From Caulobacter sp. (lineage in GTDB: Bacteria; Pseudomonadota; Alphaproteobacteria; Caulobacterales; Caulobacteraceae), in the NCBI GenBank assembly GCA_017745235.1, contig JAGHZU010000006.1:62001-126000 (forward strand): a DNA stretch of 64,000 bases. Reading direction: 5' to 3'. Under the pieces are notes generated by a model. It was not told where the DNA came from and made no database searches. It saw only the letters and a program-made list of their open reading frames with translations. Positions within the stretch are counted from its first letter, which is position 1. Each line of letters begins with the position of its first letter. A program made the translations under genes and the position numbers. Positions 47,417 through 54,948 of this stretch are shown piece after piece.

Positions 47417-49485
47417 GCGGGGCGGAGATGAGAACGGTGGCGGGGGACGGGATGGGGCTCGTGAAGCTCGGGAAGCGGCTGGCGGTTCTGGCGCTGGCGC
47501 TGGGGGGCATGGCGACCGCGAGCCTGGCCTGGGCAGCCGACGCGCCGCAGGTGGAGAAGGTCGTGACGTACACCGCCAACGGCAAGGTGGCGACCGAGGC
47601 CGATGGCAAGGGCAACCTGACGACCTACGAGTACGATGGGTTCGATCGCCTGGTGAAGGTGCGCTATCCCGACCCGACCACGCCCGGGGTCAGCTCGACC
47701 ACCGACTTCGAGGCCTATGGCTATGACGCGGGCGACAACCCCATCAGCTGGCGGCGGCGCAGCGGCGAGACGGTGAGCTTCACCTACGACGCCCTCGATC
47801 GCGCCCAGAACGGGCTGCGGGGCGAGGCCTACGGCTATGACAATCTGGGTCACCAGGTCTCGGCGACCTATTCGGGCCAGACGGCCTCGGCCAGCTTCGA
47901 CGCCCTGGGGCGGGTGGTCTCGGAGACCACCAACGGCCTGACGATGAGCTACCAGTACGACCAGGCCGGCCGTCGTACCCGCATCACCTGGCCCGACAAC
48001 GTCTACGTCTCCTATGGCTACGACGCGACCGGCCGCGTGCAGAACGTCTTCAACCAGGGCGGCCAGGCCCTGGCCGGGTTCAGCTACAACAATCTGGGCC
48101 TGCGCTCGGGCGTCTGGCGCGGCCCAGGCGTGGGCGTGATCGGCGAGGGACGCCACTATGACGGCGCCGGCCGCCTGGACGCCCTGGGCTACGACCTGGC
48201 GGGCGGCGACAAGGACCAGAACTGGGACTTCCGCTACAACCCCGCCAGCCAGGTCATCACCCGCATCGCGACCAACCCGATTTACGAATGGTCGGAAACG
48301 CCTGGCTCCAAGACCTATCAGGTCAATGGCCTGAACCAACTGACCCAGGCGGCGGGTCAGGCGGTCGCCTACGACCTGCGCGGCAACCTCTCCAACAATG
48401 GCGGGGTGACCTACGGCTACGACATCGCCAACAACCTGACGGCCACTTCAACCGGGGCGGTTCTGGCCTATGAGCCCACGGGCCGGCTGTGGCAGGTCAC
48501 GGCCAACGGGGCGACGACCAACTTCCTCTATTCGGGTTCGGACCTGGTGGCCGAATACGCTGGCGGCCAAGTCCTGCGCCGTTACGTTCCAGGACCGGGA
48601 ATCGACGCGCCGCTGATCTGGTTCGAGGGCCAGGCCACGGCCCAGCCCCGCTACCTGCTGCCCGACGCGCAAGGCTCGATCGTCGCGGTCGCCGACGCCG
48701 CCGGCGCGGCGCTGATCACCTACGCCTACGACGAATACGGCGTGCCGTCGGCAGGCGAGGGGCGGTTCCGCTACACCGGCCAGATCTGGCTGCCGGAGGT
48801 GGGCCTCTACCACTACAAGGCGCGAGCTTATTCCCCGACCTTGGGGCGGTTCATGCAGACCGATCCCATCGGCTATGGCGACGGGCTCAACTGGTATGCC
48901 TATGTGGCGAATGATCCGGTCAATCTGAGCGACCCCACTGGGACGACAGTCTGCGTGACTTGCGTAGAAGAAATTGTTGTAACGGCGGCTCGAAAAGCCA
49001 GCGAGGCAGCAAAGAAAATGGCCGATGATATGGCCCGCGAAAATCTGTTACGAGATGTCACGAATACTGTTTCTGAAGTCGTTGTAACGGCGAAGAAGAG
49101 CACCAAGAAAGCTTTGAGGTGCCCTGTTCTCGCGATTGAGGGCGTAGCCGGAGCTGTGGGAGGGGTAAGTGCAGCAGCTAATGGCTTGGAGACATCAGCC
49201 GAATTGGATTTTTCTTCGGCGCGGATCAGCTATCAGGTTGGAAAGGGTTGGCAAGGAAGGGCAACGCAAGGGGGCGGTGTCGACGCGAAGTTCGGTCCGT
49301 TTCAAATACTTGGCGCCAAATTTTCTAGAGAAGCTACATTGGGAAAGAATGGCACTCATACATTTGGGAAATTCAAAGCTCAATCGGATCCGTTTGTTGG
49401 GTTTAAATGGGGTGTGGCATTTGTGCTCGGCGGAGAAGTTAAGGTGGGATACGATGATGTTCCCGATAATGCGCCGTGCGATTAG
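47413..49485 (+). CDS. RHS/YD-repeat protein B with core domain and variable tip
   Basis: 690-residue protein. A second signal peptide is present (LAVLALALGGMATASLAWAAD), with an alternative start at 47452. YD repeats run to about 455, and the RHS-core motif spans about 456-510 (GLYHYKARAYSPTLGRF, GDGLNWYAYVANDPVNLSD). The tip, 511-690, is in clearly AT-richer DNA and has no domain I recognise. It starts with a cysteine pair (CVTC) and holds two TonB-box-like stretches, EEIVVTAARK and SEVVVTAKK, then a Gly-rich strand-forming end. A swapped-in polymorphic toxin-type tip is the best reading. Confidence 0.82.
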   Translation: MSGAEMRTVAGDGMGLVKLGKRLAVLALALGGMATASLAWAADAPQVEKVVTYTANGKVATEADGKGNLTTYEYDGFDRLVKVRYPDPTTPGVSSTTDFEAYGYDAGDNPISWRRRSGETVSFTYDALDRAQNGLRGEAYGYDNLGHQVSATYSGQTASASFDALGRVVSETTNGLTMSYQYDQAGRRTRITWPDNVYVSYGYDATGRVQNVFNQGGQALAGFSYNNLGLRSGVWRGPGVGVIGEGRHYDGAGRLDALGYDLAGGDKDQNWDFRYNPASQVITRIATNPIYEWSETPGSKTYQVNGLNQLTQAAGQAVAYDLRGNLSNNGGVTYGYDIANNLTATSTGAVLAYEPTGRLWQVTANGATTNFLYSGSDLVAEYAGGQVLRRYVPGPGIDAPLIWFEGQATAQPRYLLPDAQGSIVAVADAAGAALITYAYDEYGVPSAGEGRFRYTGQIWLPEVGLYHYKARAYSPTLGRFMQTDPIGYGDGLNWYAYVANDPVNLSDPTGTTVCVTCVEEIVVTAARKASEAAKKMADDMARENLLRDVTNTVSEVVVTAKKSTKKALRCPVLAIEGVAGAVGGVSAAANGLETSAELDFSSARISYQVGKGWQGRATQGGGVDAKFGPFQILGAKFSREATLGKNGTHTFGKFKAQSDPFVGFKWGVAFVLGGEVKVGYDDVPDNAPCD

Positions 49486-49586
49486 TGAGTAAAAAATTCA
49501 TGACTAAGCTTCATGCTATTATCACAACAATTTTGATTGTTGCTTTTTCTCCATTTGTAACACTTTTTAAAAGTTACGAAAGATGA
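49485..49586 (+). CDS. small hydrophobic peptide after the RHS tip
   Basis: Starts with GTG overlapping the RHS stop, or ATG at 49500. The peptide MTKLHAIITTILIVAFSPF plus a short basic end is one membrane helix of 28-33 residues. It lies where an immunity gene is expected and shares the AT-rich base use of the tip. It may be a truncated immunity protein; no ribosome site is obvious. Confidence 0.3.
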   Translation: MSKKFMTKLHAIITTILIVAFSPFVTLFKSYER

Positions 49587-49999
49587 CCCTGTATAATTAT
49601 CTATCGCGATCTTAGATCGGTGTGTTTAATGTTATGCTATTTACTGTGGGTGGTTGATATTTGCCTACAGATTTTCCAAAGGAAAACGCCCAAAGGCAAT
49701 GCTAATTATAGGTGTATTTTTTCCATTTCTATGGCGGTAGAAAATTTTCTGTCTAAAATCGTAGGCGTGAGCAATCGTGGCCTTGTTGGGGTTCGGCGGA
49801 AAATCGTCGTAAGTGTCGCTTTTATGGTGTATATATAATGTCATATCGTTAATGAAATATACCAGAGTAAATTTTCCGAAATTCGACTCTAAATCTACTT
49901 TCAACAGTATTGCCGCGTTTTTTTGTAATTGCATATGTACTATGTTGAAGTTTGGCTTGTGCGTGGAATAGTTAAAGGTATTTGGAATGTTGGGGGTGA

Positions 50000-50140
50000 A
50001 TTAAATCTTGCAACCAACGAGACCCACGGGTGGCGATTGAGCGGGCGATGGCGAAGGCGTTCTGGACCCAGATCGTCGGCCTGAAGGTGATCGTATCGGT
50101 GGCGATGACGGTGTTTGTGGTCGTGGTGAAGGCCGGCTGA
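50000..50140 (+). pseudogene. C-terminal fragment of a membrane protein
   Basis: The frame gives RDPRVAIERAMAKAFWTQ followed by a strong hydrophobic helix (VIVSVAMTVFVVVVKAG) and a stop. It has normal-looking protein sequence but no start upstream (stop codon at 49997) and is far more GC-rich than the DNA just before it. Probably the remaining tail of a gene cut by a rearrangement. Confidence 0.35.
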
Positions 50141-50815
50141 GGCCGTTCACCAGATAGTCGAACACGGTGCCAATGGCCCAGTCCGAGGGAGTTGTCCCCG
50201 TGCCGGAAGACCGCCTTGAGCGGTGATTTGAAGATCCACCAAGCCCTCCCAGACGACCCCGGCAAATGAGGGAGGAAGGAAAGGCACGTCACGCACACCT
50301 GCGGTTCAGCTAGCGCTGGGACTGGTCTCGCTTCACTGATCGCTTGCTAGGGTGCTCTGTGGTGGCGCGCTCCACGATCGGCTCCGCTGGCGCCGTGGCT
50401 TTGTCGATAATCTGTCGATATGAACGCCGTAGCCGATCGCGATCCGCGATCGGTTGGTTCCGAACCTCCTTAAGAGGGTCTTTGGGCGGTCAGATCATTG
50501 CCAAAATCCCCTTAAATTGGCACTACACCATGCGCACCTTTCGGTGCGCGTACCGCTTTGACTTCGCTATACTAATCGGAACGCCGATTTCTAGGAGACT
50601 ACTCAGCATACTACCGAATCCCGAAAACCCCAATAACGCCGAACCCACTACCGGGGGCACTACATCGGCGGCCTCGAACGCGGCCTAGGCTTATTCCCTA
50701 GCTTGCCGTAGGGCAGCCAAAGCTGCCGCGAACCGTGCCCGTGTGAGCTGCCGCAAAGTCAGGTGGCATAAGGGCAAGTCGCCCGATCGATGGCGGAGGC
50801 GCGTCGAGGGATCTG

Positions 50816-50959
50816 TCTCTCCAAACCGACCCTTCCGGTTACGATGATGGCCTGAACTGGTACTCTTACACGTCTAGCGACCCCCTGAACCGAACGGATC
50901 CGGCGGGGCTCGCGATGCGTGGGCCCTATTGGGAGGCGCATATTGGAAGCCGCGACTAG
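50816..50959 (+). pseudogene. orphan RHS-core fragment
   Basis: The translation SLQTDPSGYDDGLNWYSYTS, then SDPLNRTDPAGL, matches the RHS-core end of protein B position by position (MQTDPIGYGDGLNWYAYVAN, then DPVNLSDPTG) with about 60% identity. It is followed by 15 residues of a different tip and a stop. It has no upstream RHS body. This is a displaced end of an RHS gene, the classical trace of tip exchange. Confidence 0.75.
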
Positions 50960-51255
50960 GAAGATAAGGGCCGACCTTCGAAAGGGCGGATAAAGCAATC
51001 CGGAAGTCGGGCGCTACTGAAGGGCTTCAAGCGCCTTCTTCTGGCGGTCCCGTGCGCGAAAAACCCTTATGGCCAAGGGCCAAGCGTTGCGGTGGTTTAT
51101 AAGGGGATGGCGGAGAGGGTGTCCGCCAAACCAGTAGTTCCATACCGTATCCAGCCGTCTCGCTGCGTCCTCATAGTGCATTGATTTTTATGGAATAAAT
51201 CTTGACTTAGTGTCATTATGTCTTTTAAGGTTCCATCCGATCCTGAGCACGAAAC

Positions 51256-51290
51256 GGGACCGAAAGTGGGGCCCGGAATGGGACCGAAAG
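51256..51290 (+). repeat. three direct repeats GGG(A/G)CC at 12-base spacing
   Basis: GGGACC at 51256, GGGGCC at 51268 and GGGACC at 51280, each one helical turn and a bit apart; the first and third extend to GGGACCGAAAG. They lie just upstream of the integrase ribosome site (GGAG). Such repeats suit arm-type binding by the integrase N-terminal domain, placing an attachment or autoregulatory site here. Confidence 0.5.
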
Positions 51291-51321
51291 GGTTCGGCGG
51301 AGATGTTAGGCGGAGACTCCG

Positions 51322-52521
51322 ATGAGCGGACGTTCACTCCACAAGCTGACGGCCATTCAGGCAGCGAAGCTCAATAAGCCAGGCCGGCATTCTGACGGCG
51401 GCGGCCTCTATCTTTCGATCGATGAGAGCGGGCGCCGACGCTGGGTCTTCATGTACACGCGTACCGGCAAACGCGTTGAGCTTGGGCTTGGCGGTCGGCG
51501 AGACCTGACCCTGGCCGACGCCCGTGCGGAAGCGGCGACCTTCCGGGCGATGCTGGCGGCCGGCACCGACCCCAAGGTCGAGCGCGCCAGGGATGACACG
51601 GTCCAGACCTTTGGCACCTGCGCCGACGCCTATGTCGAAGCCATGCAGCCTTCTTGGCGTAACGCCAAGCACGCCGCACAATGGAAGATGACGCTTACCA
51701 AGTACGCCGGGCCGATCCGCGAGCGACCTGTCAACGACATCACCACCCAAGACGTCCTGGACGTCCTGCAACCGCTTTGGACCCGTACGCCTGAAACGGC
51801 CGAGCGTTTGCGCGGGCGGATCGAGAACGTCCTAGACGCTGCGAAGGCGAAAGGATTGCGCAGCGGTGAGAACCCCGCGCGGTGGCGGGGACATTTGAAT
51901 CAGCTTCTGCCTAAGCGCCAGCGATTGACGCGTGGGCATCACACGGCGTTGTCCTACGATGCCATGCCGGAGTTCATGGCCAGTCTCCGAACCCGTAGCG
52001 CGGTTGCGGCCCGCGCCCTGGAGTTCTTGGTTCTGACCGGCGCCCGATCAGGAGAGTTGCTGGGCGCTACCTGGGACGAGATCGATCTTCAAAAAGAAGT
52101 TTGGACCGTGCCCGCTAGCCGCATGAAGGCCGGCCGCGAGCATCGCGTTCCTCTTTCCGGGCGCGCGATGACGATCATCGCCGAACGGCTTGAGGTCGGC
52201 TCGGTCGGTTACATCTTCCCCGGTGCGACGTCGGCGTCGCCATTGTCATCAATGGCCATGGCGATGCTTCTGCGGCGGATGAAAATCGACGTCACCGTAC
52301 ACGGCTTTCGCTCGACCTTTCGCGACTGGGCGTCGGAAACGACGAGCTTCCCGCATGAGGTCTGCGAAATGGCCTTGGCTCATACCATCGCCAACAAGGC
52401 CGAAGCTGCCTACCGGCGGGGTGACCTGTTCGATAAACGCCGCAAGCTGATGGAAGCTTGGGCCGGCTATTGCTCAGGGGGCAACATGAAGCAGAGAGCC
52501 TTCGCGCTACTCAGGGCGTGA
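51322..52521 (+). CDS. tyrosine recombinase (P4-type integrase)
   Basis: 399-residue site-specific recombinase of genomic islands. An arm-binding DUF4102 domain (about 6-90, SDGGGLYLSIDESGRRRWVF) precedes a core-binding domain (about 95-190) and the catalytic domain with R242 in LTGARSGELLG, H327 and R330 in HGFRSTF, H354 in ALAHT and nucleophile Y364 in AAYRRGD. All catalytic residues are intact, so it may be active. No tRNA gene or clear att repeat is visible. It marks the right part of the accessory region. Confidence 0.93.
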   Translation: MSGRSLHKLTAIQAAKLNKPGRHSDGGGLYLSIDESGRRRWVFMYTRTGKRVELGLGGRRDLTLADARAEAATFRAMLAAGTDPKVERARDDTVQTFGTCADAYVEAMQPSWRNAKHAAQWKMTLTKYAGPIRERPVNDITTQDVLDVLQPLWTRTPETAERLRGRIENVLDAAKAKGLRSGENPARWRGHLNQLLPKRQRLTRGHHTALSYDAMPEFMASLRTRSAVAARALEFLVLTGARSGELLGATWDEIDLQKEVWTVPASRMKAGREHRVPLSGRAMTIIAERLEVGSVGYIFPGATSASPLSSMAMAMLLRRMKIDVTVHGFRSTFRDWASETTSFPHEVCEMALAHTIANKAEAAYRRGDLFDKRRKLMEAWAGYCSGGNMKQRAFALLRA

Positions 52522-52791
52522 GAAGCGGGCCAGCAACAACTAGCCGCTTTCCCGTAACGCGAACCCAGGCCAGCTTAGGTCGAAAAGGACGTTCAGTTCA
52601 GAGGCTGGTCGGCGCCAACAACCGACATTGGGCCAGCTCCAGGAACACGACCTTCAGGTCGCCGGCCGATCGGGCGAGAACGACCCTCAGCGGACGTTGC
52701 TGCCAACCGCTCTACGTTGGAGTTAGCCTTTGCTCCCGATTTCCCTCCCGAGGCAGCTATAAGAAGAGCTCGGTGATCGAAGGGGCGCAGC

Positions 52792-53142
52792 ATGTTTGGG
52801 CAATTGGCCGTTTCCGGCCTCCTACTACTGGCCGGCGCGCAGGGCAGCGCTCCATCGAAGGCTATCCCCAAAATGTTTCAAGGCGAGTGGAATGGTACGC
52901 TTGCGGATTGCGGAACTGGAAACAACGACTCCCGCCTCGTGATAACGGCGGAAGTGCCTATCAACGAATGGGTCGAGCGAGTGAAGCTCAGACTTGAGAG
53001 CATTCCGACTTCTCTAGATGAACTCGTTCAAGCGCATCAGCTACGATCCGGAACGATCAGAGGGCTGACATCTGCCCTTAAGCCGCCGTTGAAACGGCTC
53101 CAAGAATGCGACGTTCAGTCTTCAGCCGCTAACGCGAGATAA
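52792..53142 (+). CDS. small exported hypothetical protein
   Basis: 116 residues with an N-terminal signal peptide (LAVSGLLLLAGAQGSA), then PKMFQGEWNGTLADCGTGNN and RLVITA, the start of a small periplasmic protein family common in alphaproteobacteria. After RLVITA the expected pattern is lost, so a frameshift inside the gene is possible. It lies after the integrase and before the sigma factor; no operon partner. The gap 52522-52791 before it holds nothing I recognise. Confidence 0.45.
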   Translation: MFGQLAVSGLLLLAGAQGSAPSKAIPKMFQGEWNGTLADCGTGNNDSRLVITAEVPINEWVERVKLRLESIPTSLDELVQAHQLRSGTIRGLTSALKPPLKRLQECDVQSSAANAR

Positions 53143-53368
53143 CCCGCTCCAATGTTCGGCTAGATACGCGGCAAGGCCGACGTTAGACACAGCAGCTGGC
53201 CTCACAAGGCTGTGTTTAACGGCTGCCCCATCACGCGGGCGCTCGACCCGCACGATCTTGGGCATGCGCCGCCTCGCTCAGTCGCATACAGCCTGTTCCT
53301 TCAGCATATAGCGCCGAACGCCGTGCAACGCCCCGCCACCGCAGAAAGCCTTACGGTATCGGAGCCCC

Positions 53369-53377
53369 GCTGCGTCC
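53369..53377 (+). promoter_or_regulatory. GCTGCGTCC box before the sigma-factor gene
   Basis: The nine bases recur on the minus strand at 60838-60846 before the STN-domain receptor gene. CGTC is a common -10 core for ECF sigma factors, so both may be autoregulated targets of the sigma factor encoded here. It ends 21 bases before the ATG. No convincing matching -35 pair was found. Confidence 0.4.
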
Positions 53378-53398
53378 TACGACCGGGAGGCTCTTCGC

Positions 53399-53911
53399 AT
53401 GTCAGTGTCGGTCATGAAATCACCGCTCGAGCAGGTCGTGATCGAGTACTCCGGCCCCCTCACGCGCTTCTTTCAACGGCGCATTCGCGCCGGCCAGGAC
53501 GCCGATGATCTAGTTCAGGAGGTGTTCGGTCGGCTGGCGCGGCAGAACCTCTCAACGGTGGACAATCTCCAGGGCTATATCTTCCAGATCGCCGCCAACG
53601 TCCTGCGAGATCAGGCGCGGCGCGCCAGCGCTCGCGACTTCATCGTCGCACAGGTCGAAGGCTTCGACGCCGAGGATCAGGCCGGCTTCTCGCCCGAGCG
53701 CGTGCTGCAAAGCCGCGAAGCGCTGCAGATCCTGGTCTCGGCGCTTTACGAGTTGCCGCAGAACGTCCGTGACGTCTTCAGCCAGTATCACTTCGACGGG
53801 GTCTCCCAGGTCGAGATCGCCCGGCGCATGGGCATGTCGCTCAGCACCGTCGAGAAGCAGATGGCCAAGGCTAGCGCCCACCTCCTCAAGCGCCTCCGGA
53901 AGGTCCTATGA
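53399..53911 (+). CDS. ECF sigma factor, FecI-like
   Basis: 170-residue extracytoplasmic-function sigma factor. Region 2 reads QDADDLVQEVFGRLARQ and region 4 LPQNVRDVFSQYHFDGVSQV followed by the helix-turn-helix EIARRMGMSLSTVEKQM. GGGAGG precedes the ATG. It is coupled to a FecR-type regulator by an ATGA overlap, and a receptor with a signalling domain lies downstream, completing the trans-envelope signalling trio of the Fec type. Confidence 0.93.
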   Translation: MSVSVMKSPLEQVVIEYSGPLTRFFQRRIRAGQDADDLVQEVFGRLARQNLSTVDNLQGYIFQIAANVLRDQARRASARDFIVAQVEGFDAEDQAGFSPERVLQSREALQILVSALYELPQNVRDVFSQYHFDGVSQVEIARRMGMSLSTVEKQMAKASAHLLKRLRKVL

Positions 53912-54948
53912 CGCGGATGCCGAGCATTGATGACATCGAAGCCGCCGCGGCGTCCTGGGACGCGCGGCTACGTCGACCCGACGCGGCGGATCGCGACCGC
54001 ATCGCGTTCCAGGCATGGTTGCTGGAAGCGCCAGAGCACCAGCAGGCTCACGAACGCCTGCAAGGCGCCCTCTTCGCGCTGCGGGCCCAGGCCGATCTGC
54101 CGGAACTGAGCGCCCTGCGGGACGCGGCGCGGCACAGGACCCGCCGGTTGGGCCTGAGGCGACGCATCGCCGCCGGCTGCGCCATCGCCGCAGGACTGGT
54201 TCTGGCGGTCGGCGTCGGCCTCAACCTGGATCATGGCGCGGAAACCTGGGCCATCATACATGGCGCAAAGATCTACAGCACCACGCTGAACGAACGGACC
54301 CAGATCGTCCTCGCGGACGGCTCGGCGGTGACGCTAGATTCGAACACCCGGCTGGCAGCGCGGCTGACCCCATCGCGACGGAACCTCACCCTGATCTCTG
54401 GGCGGGCGCTGTTCCATGTCGCTAAGGATCCTCGGCGTCCTTTCGTCGTGCGCGCCCGCGATCGCACTGTGACCGCGTTAGGCACCGTCTTCGATGTCGG
54501 CCTGTCTCAGCATGGCCTGCGCGTGACCCTCCTGGAGGGCCGCGTGGCGGTTCGACCCGTTCACGTCGGCGCACCTGCGCGAGAGCTGACGCCGCGCCAG
54601 GAACTGGTCGAGACCGATCTGGCGGCCGCCCCCGTCGTGCGGACCGTGAATCTCGAGAAGGCCACCAGTTGGGTGGACGGCCAACTGTTCTTCGAGAACG
54701 ACACTCTGGCCCAGGCCGCCGACGAGATGAACCGCTACTCGCGCCTGAAGATCGTGGTCGATCCGGCGGTCGCCAACCTGCGCATCAACGGCATGTTCCG
54801 GGCGGGCAACCAAACCGGCTTCGTCGGTGCCCTGCAGACGACCATGCCGGTCGAGGTGCGGTCGGACGAGCGCGGCCAGCTTTTTGTCACAAGACGTCCG
54901 GGCGCGGCCCGGGACGCAGCCATCGTCGGAGAGCCAGGTGAGCAGTAA
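53908..54948 (+). CDS. FecR-family anti-sigma/signal transducer
   Basis: 346-residue inner-membrane regulator. The cytoplasmic N-terminus (about 1-80, with FQAWLLEAPEHQQAHERL) binds the sigma factor; a membrane helix follows (AGCAIAAGLVLAVGVGL); the periplasmic FecR domain has IVLADGSAVTLDSNTRL and FHVAKDPRRPFVV, and a DUF4974-like end contains FFENDTLAQAADEMNRYS. Its last codons overlap the GTG start of the flavoprotein gene, so this operon continues into an enzyme rather than ending with the regulator. Confidence 0.93.
   Translation: MTRMPSIDDIEAAAASWDARLRRPDAADRDRIAFQAWLLEAPEHQQAHERLQGALFALRAQADLPELSALRDAARHRTRRLGLRRRIAAGCAIAAGLVLAVGVGLNLDHGAETWAIIHGAKIYSTTLNERTQIVLADGSAVTLDSNTRLAARLTPSRRNLTLISGRALFHVAKDPRRPFVVRARDRTVTALGTVFDVGLSQHGLRVTLLEGRVAVRPVHVGAPARELTPRQELVETDLAAAPVVRTVNLEKATSWVDGQLFFENDTLAQAADEMNRYSRLKIVVDPAVANLRINGMFRAGNQTGFVGALQTTMPVEVRSDERGQLFVTRRPGAARDAAIVGEPGEQ

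Larger units (their letters stand above)
49587..51321. other. decayed accessory DNA between RHS genes and integrase
   Basis: About 1.7 kb with no intact gene. 49587-50000 is strikingly AT-rich. Two gene fragments are listed separately (50000-50140 and 50816-50959). Perfect small hairpins occur at 50434-50452 (CGATCGCG/CGCGATCG), 50532-50549 (GCGCACC/GGTGCGC) and 50712-50727 (GGCAGC/GCTGCC). An 89-residue minus-strand frame (49665-49934) has no ribosome site and no family match. Confidence 0.5.

Noticed and set aside
49665-49934. 89-codon minus-strand ORF as an immunity gene
   Set aside because: No ribosome site, wrong strand for an RHS immunity gene and no family match.
50344-50688. 114-codon plus-strand ORF in the decayed segment
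   Set aside because: Composition is not protein-like and it overlaps several palindromes.
51100-51321. tRNA gene as integration target beside the integrase
   Set aside because: No cloverleaf could be drawn in the sequence upstream of the integrase.
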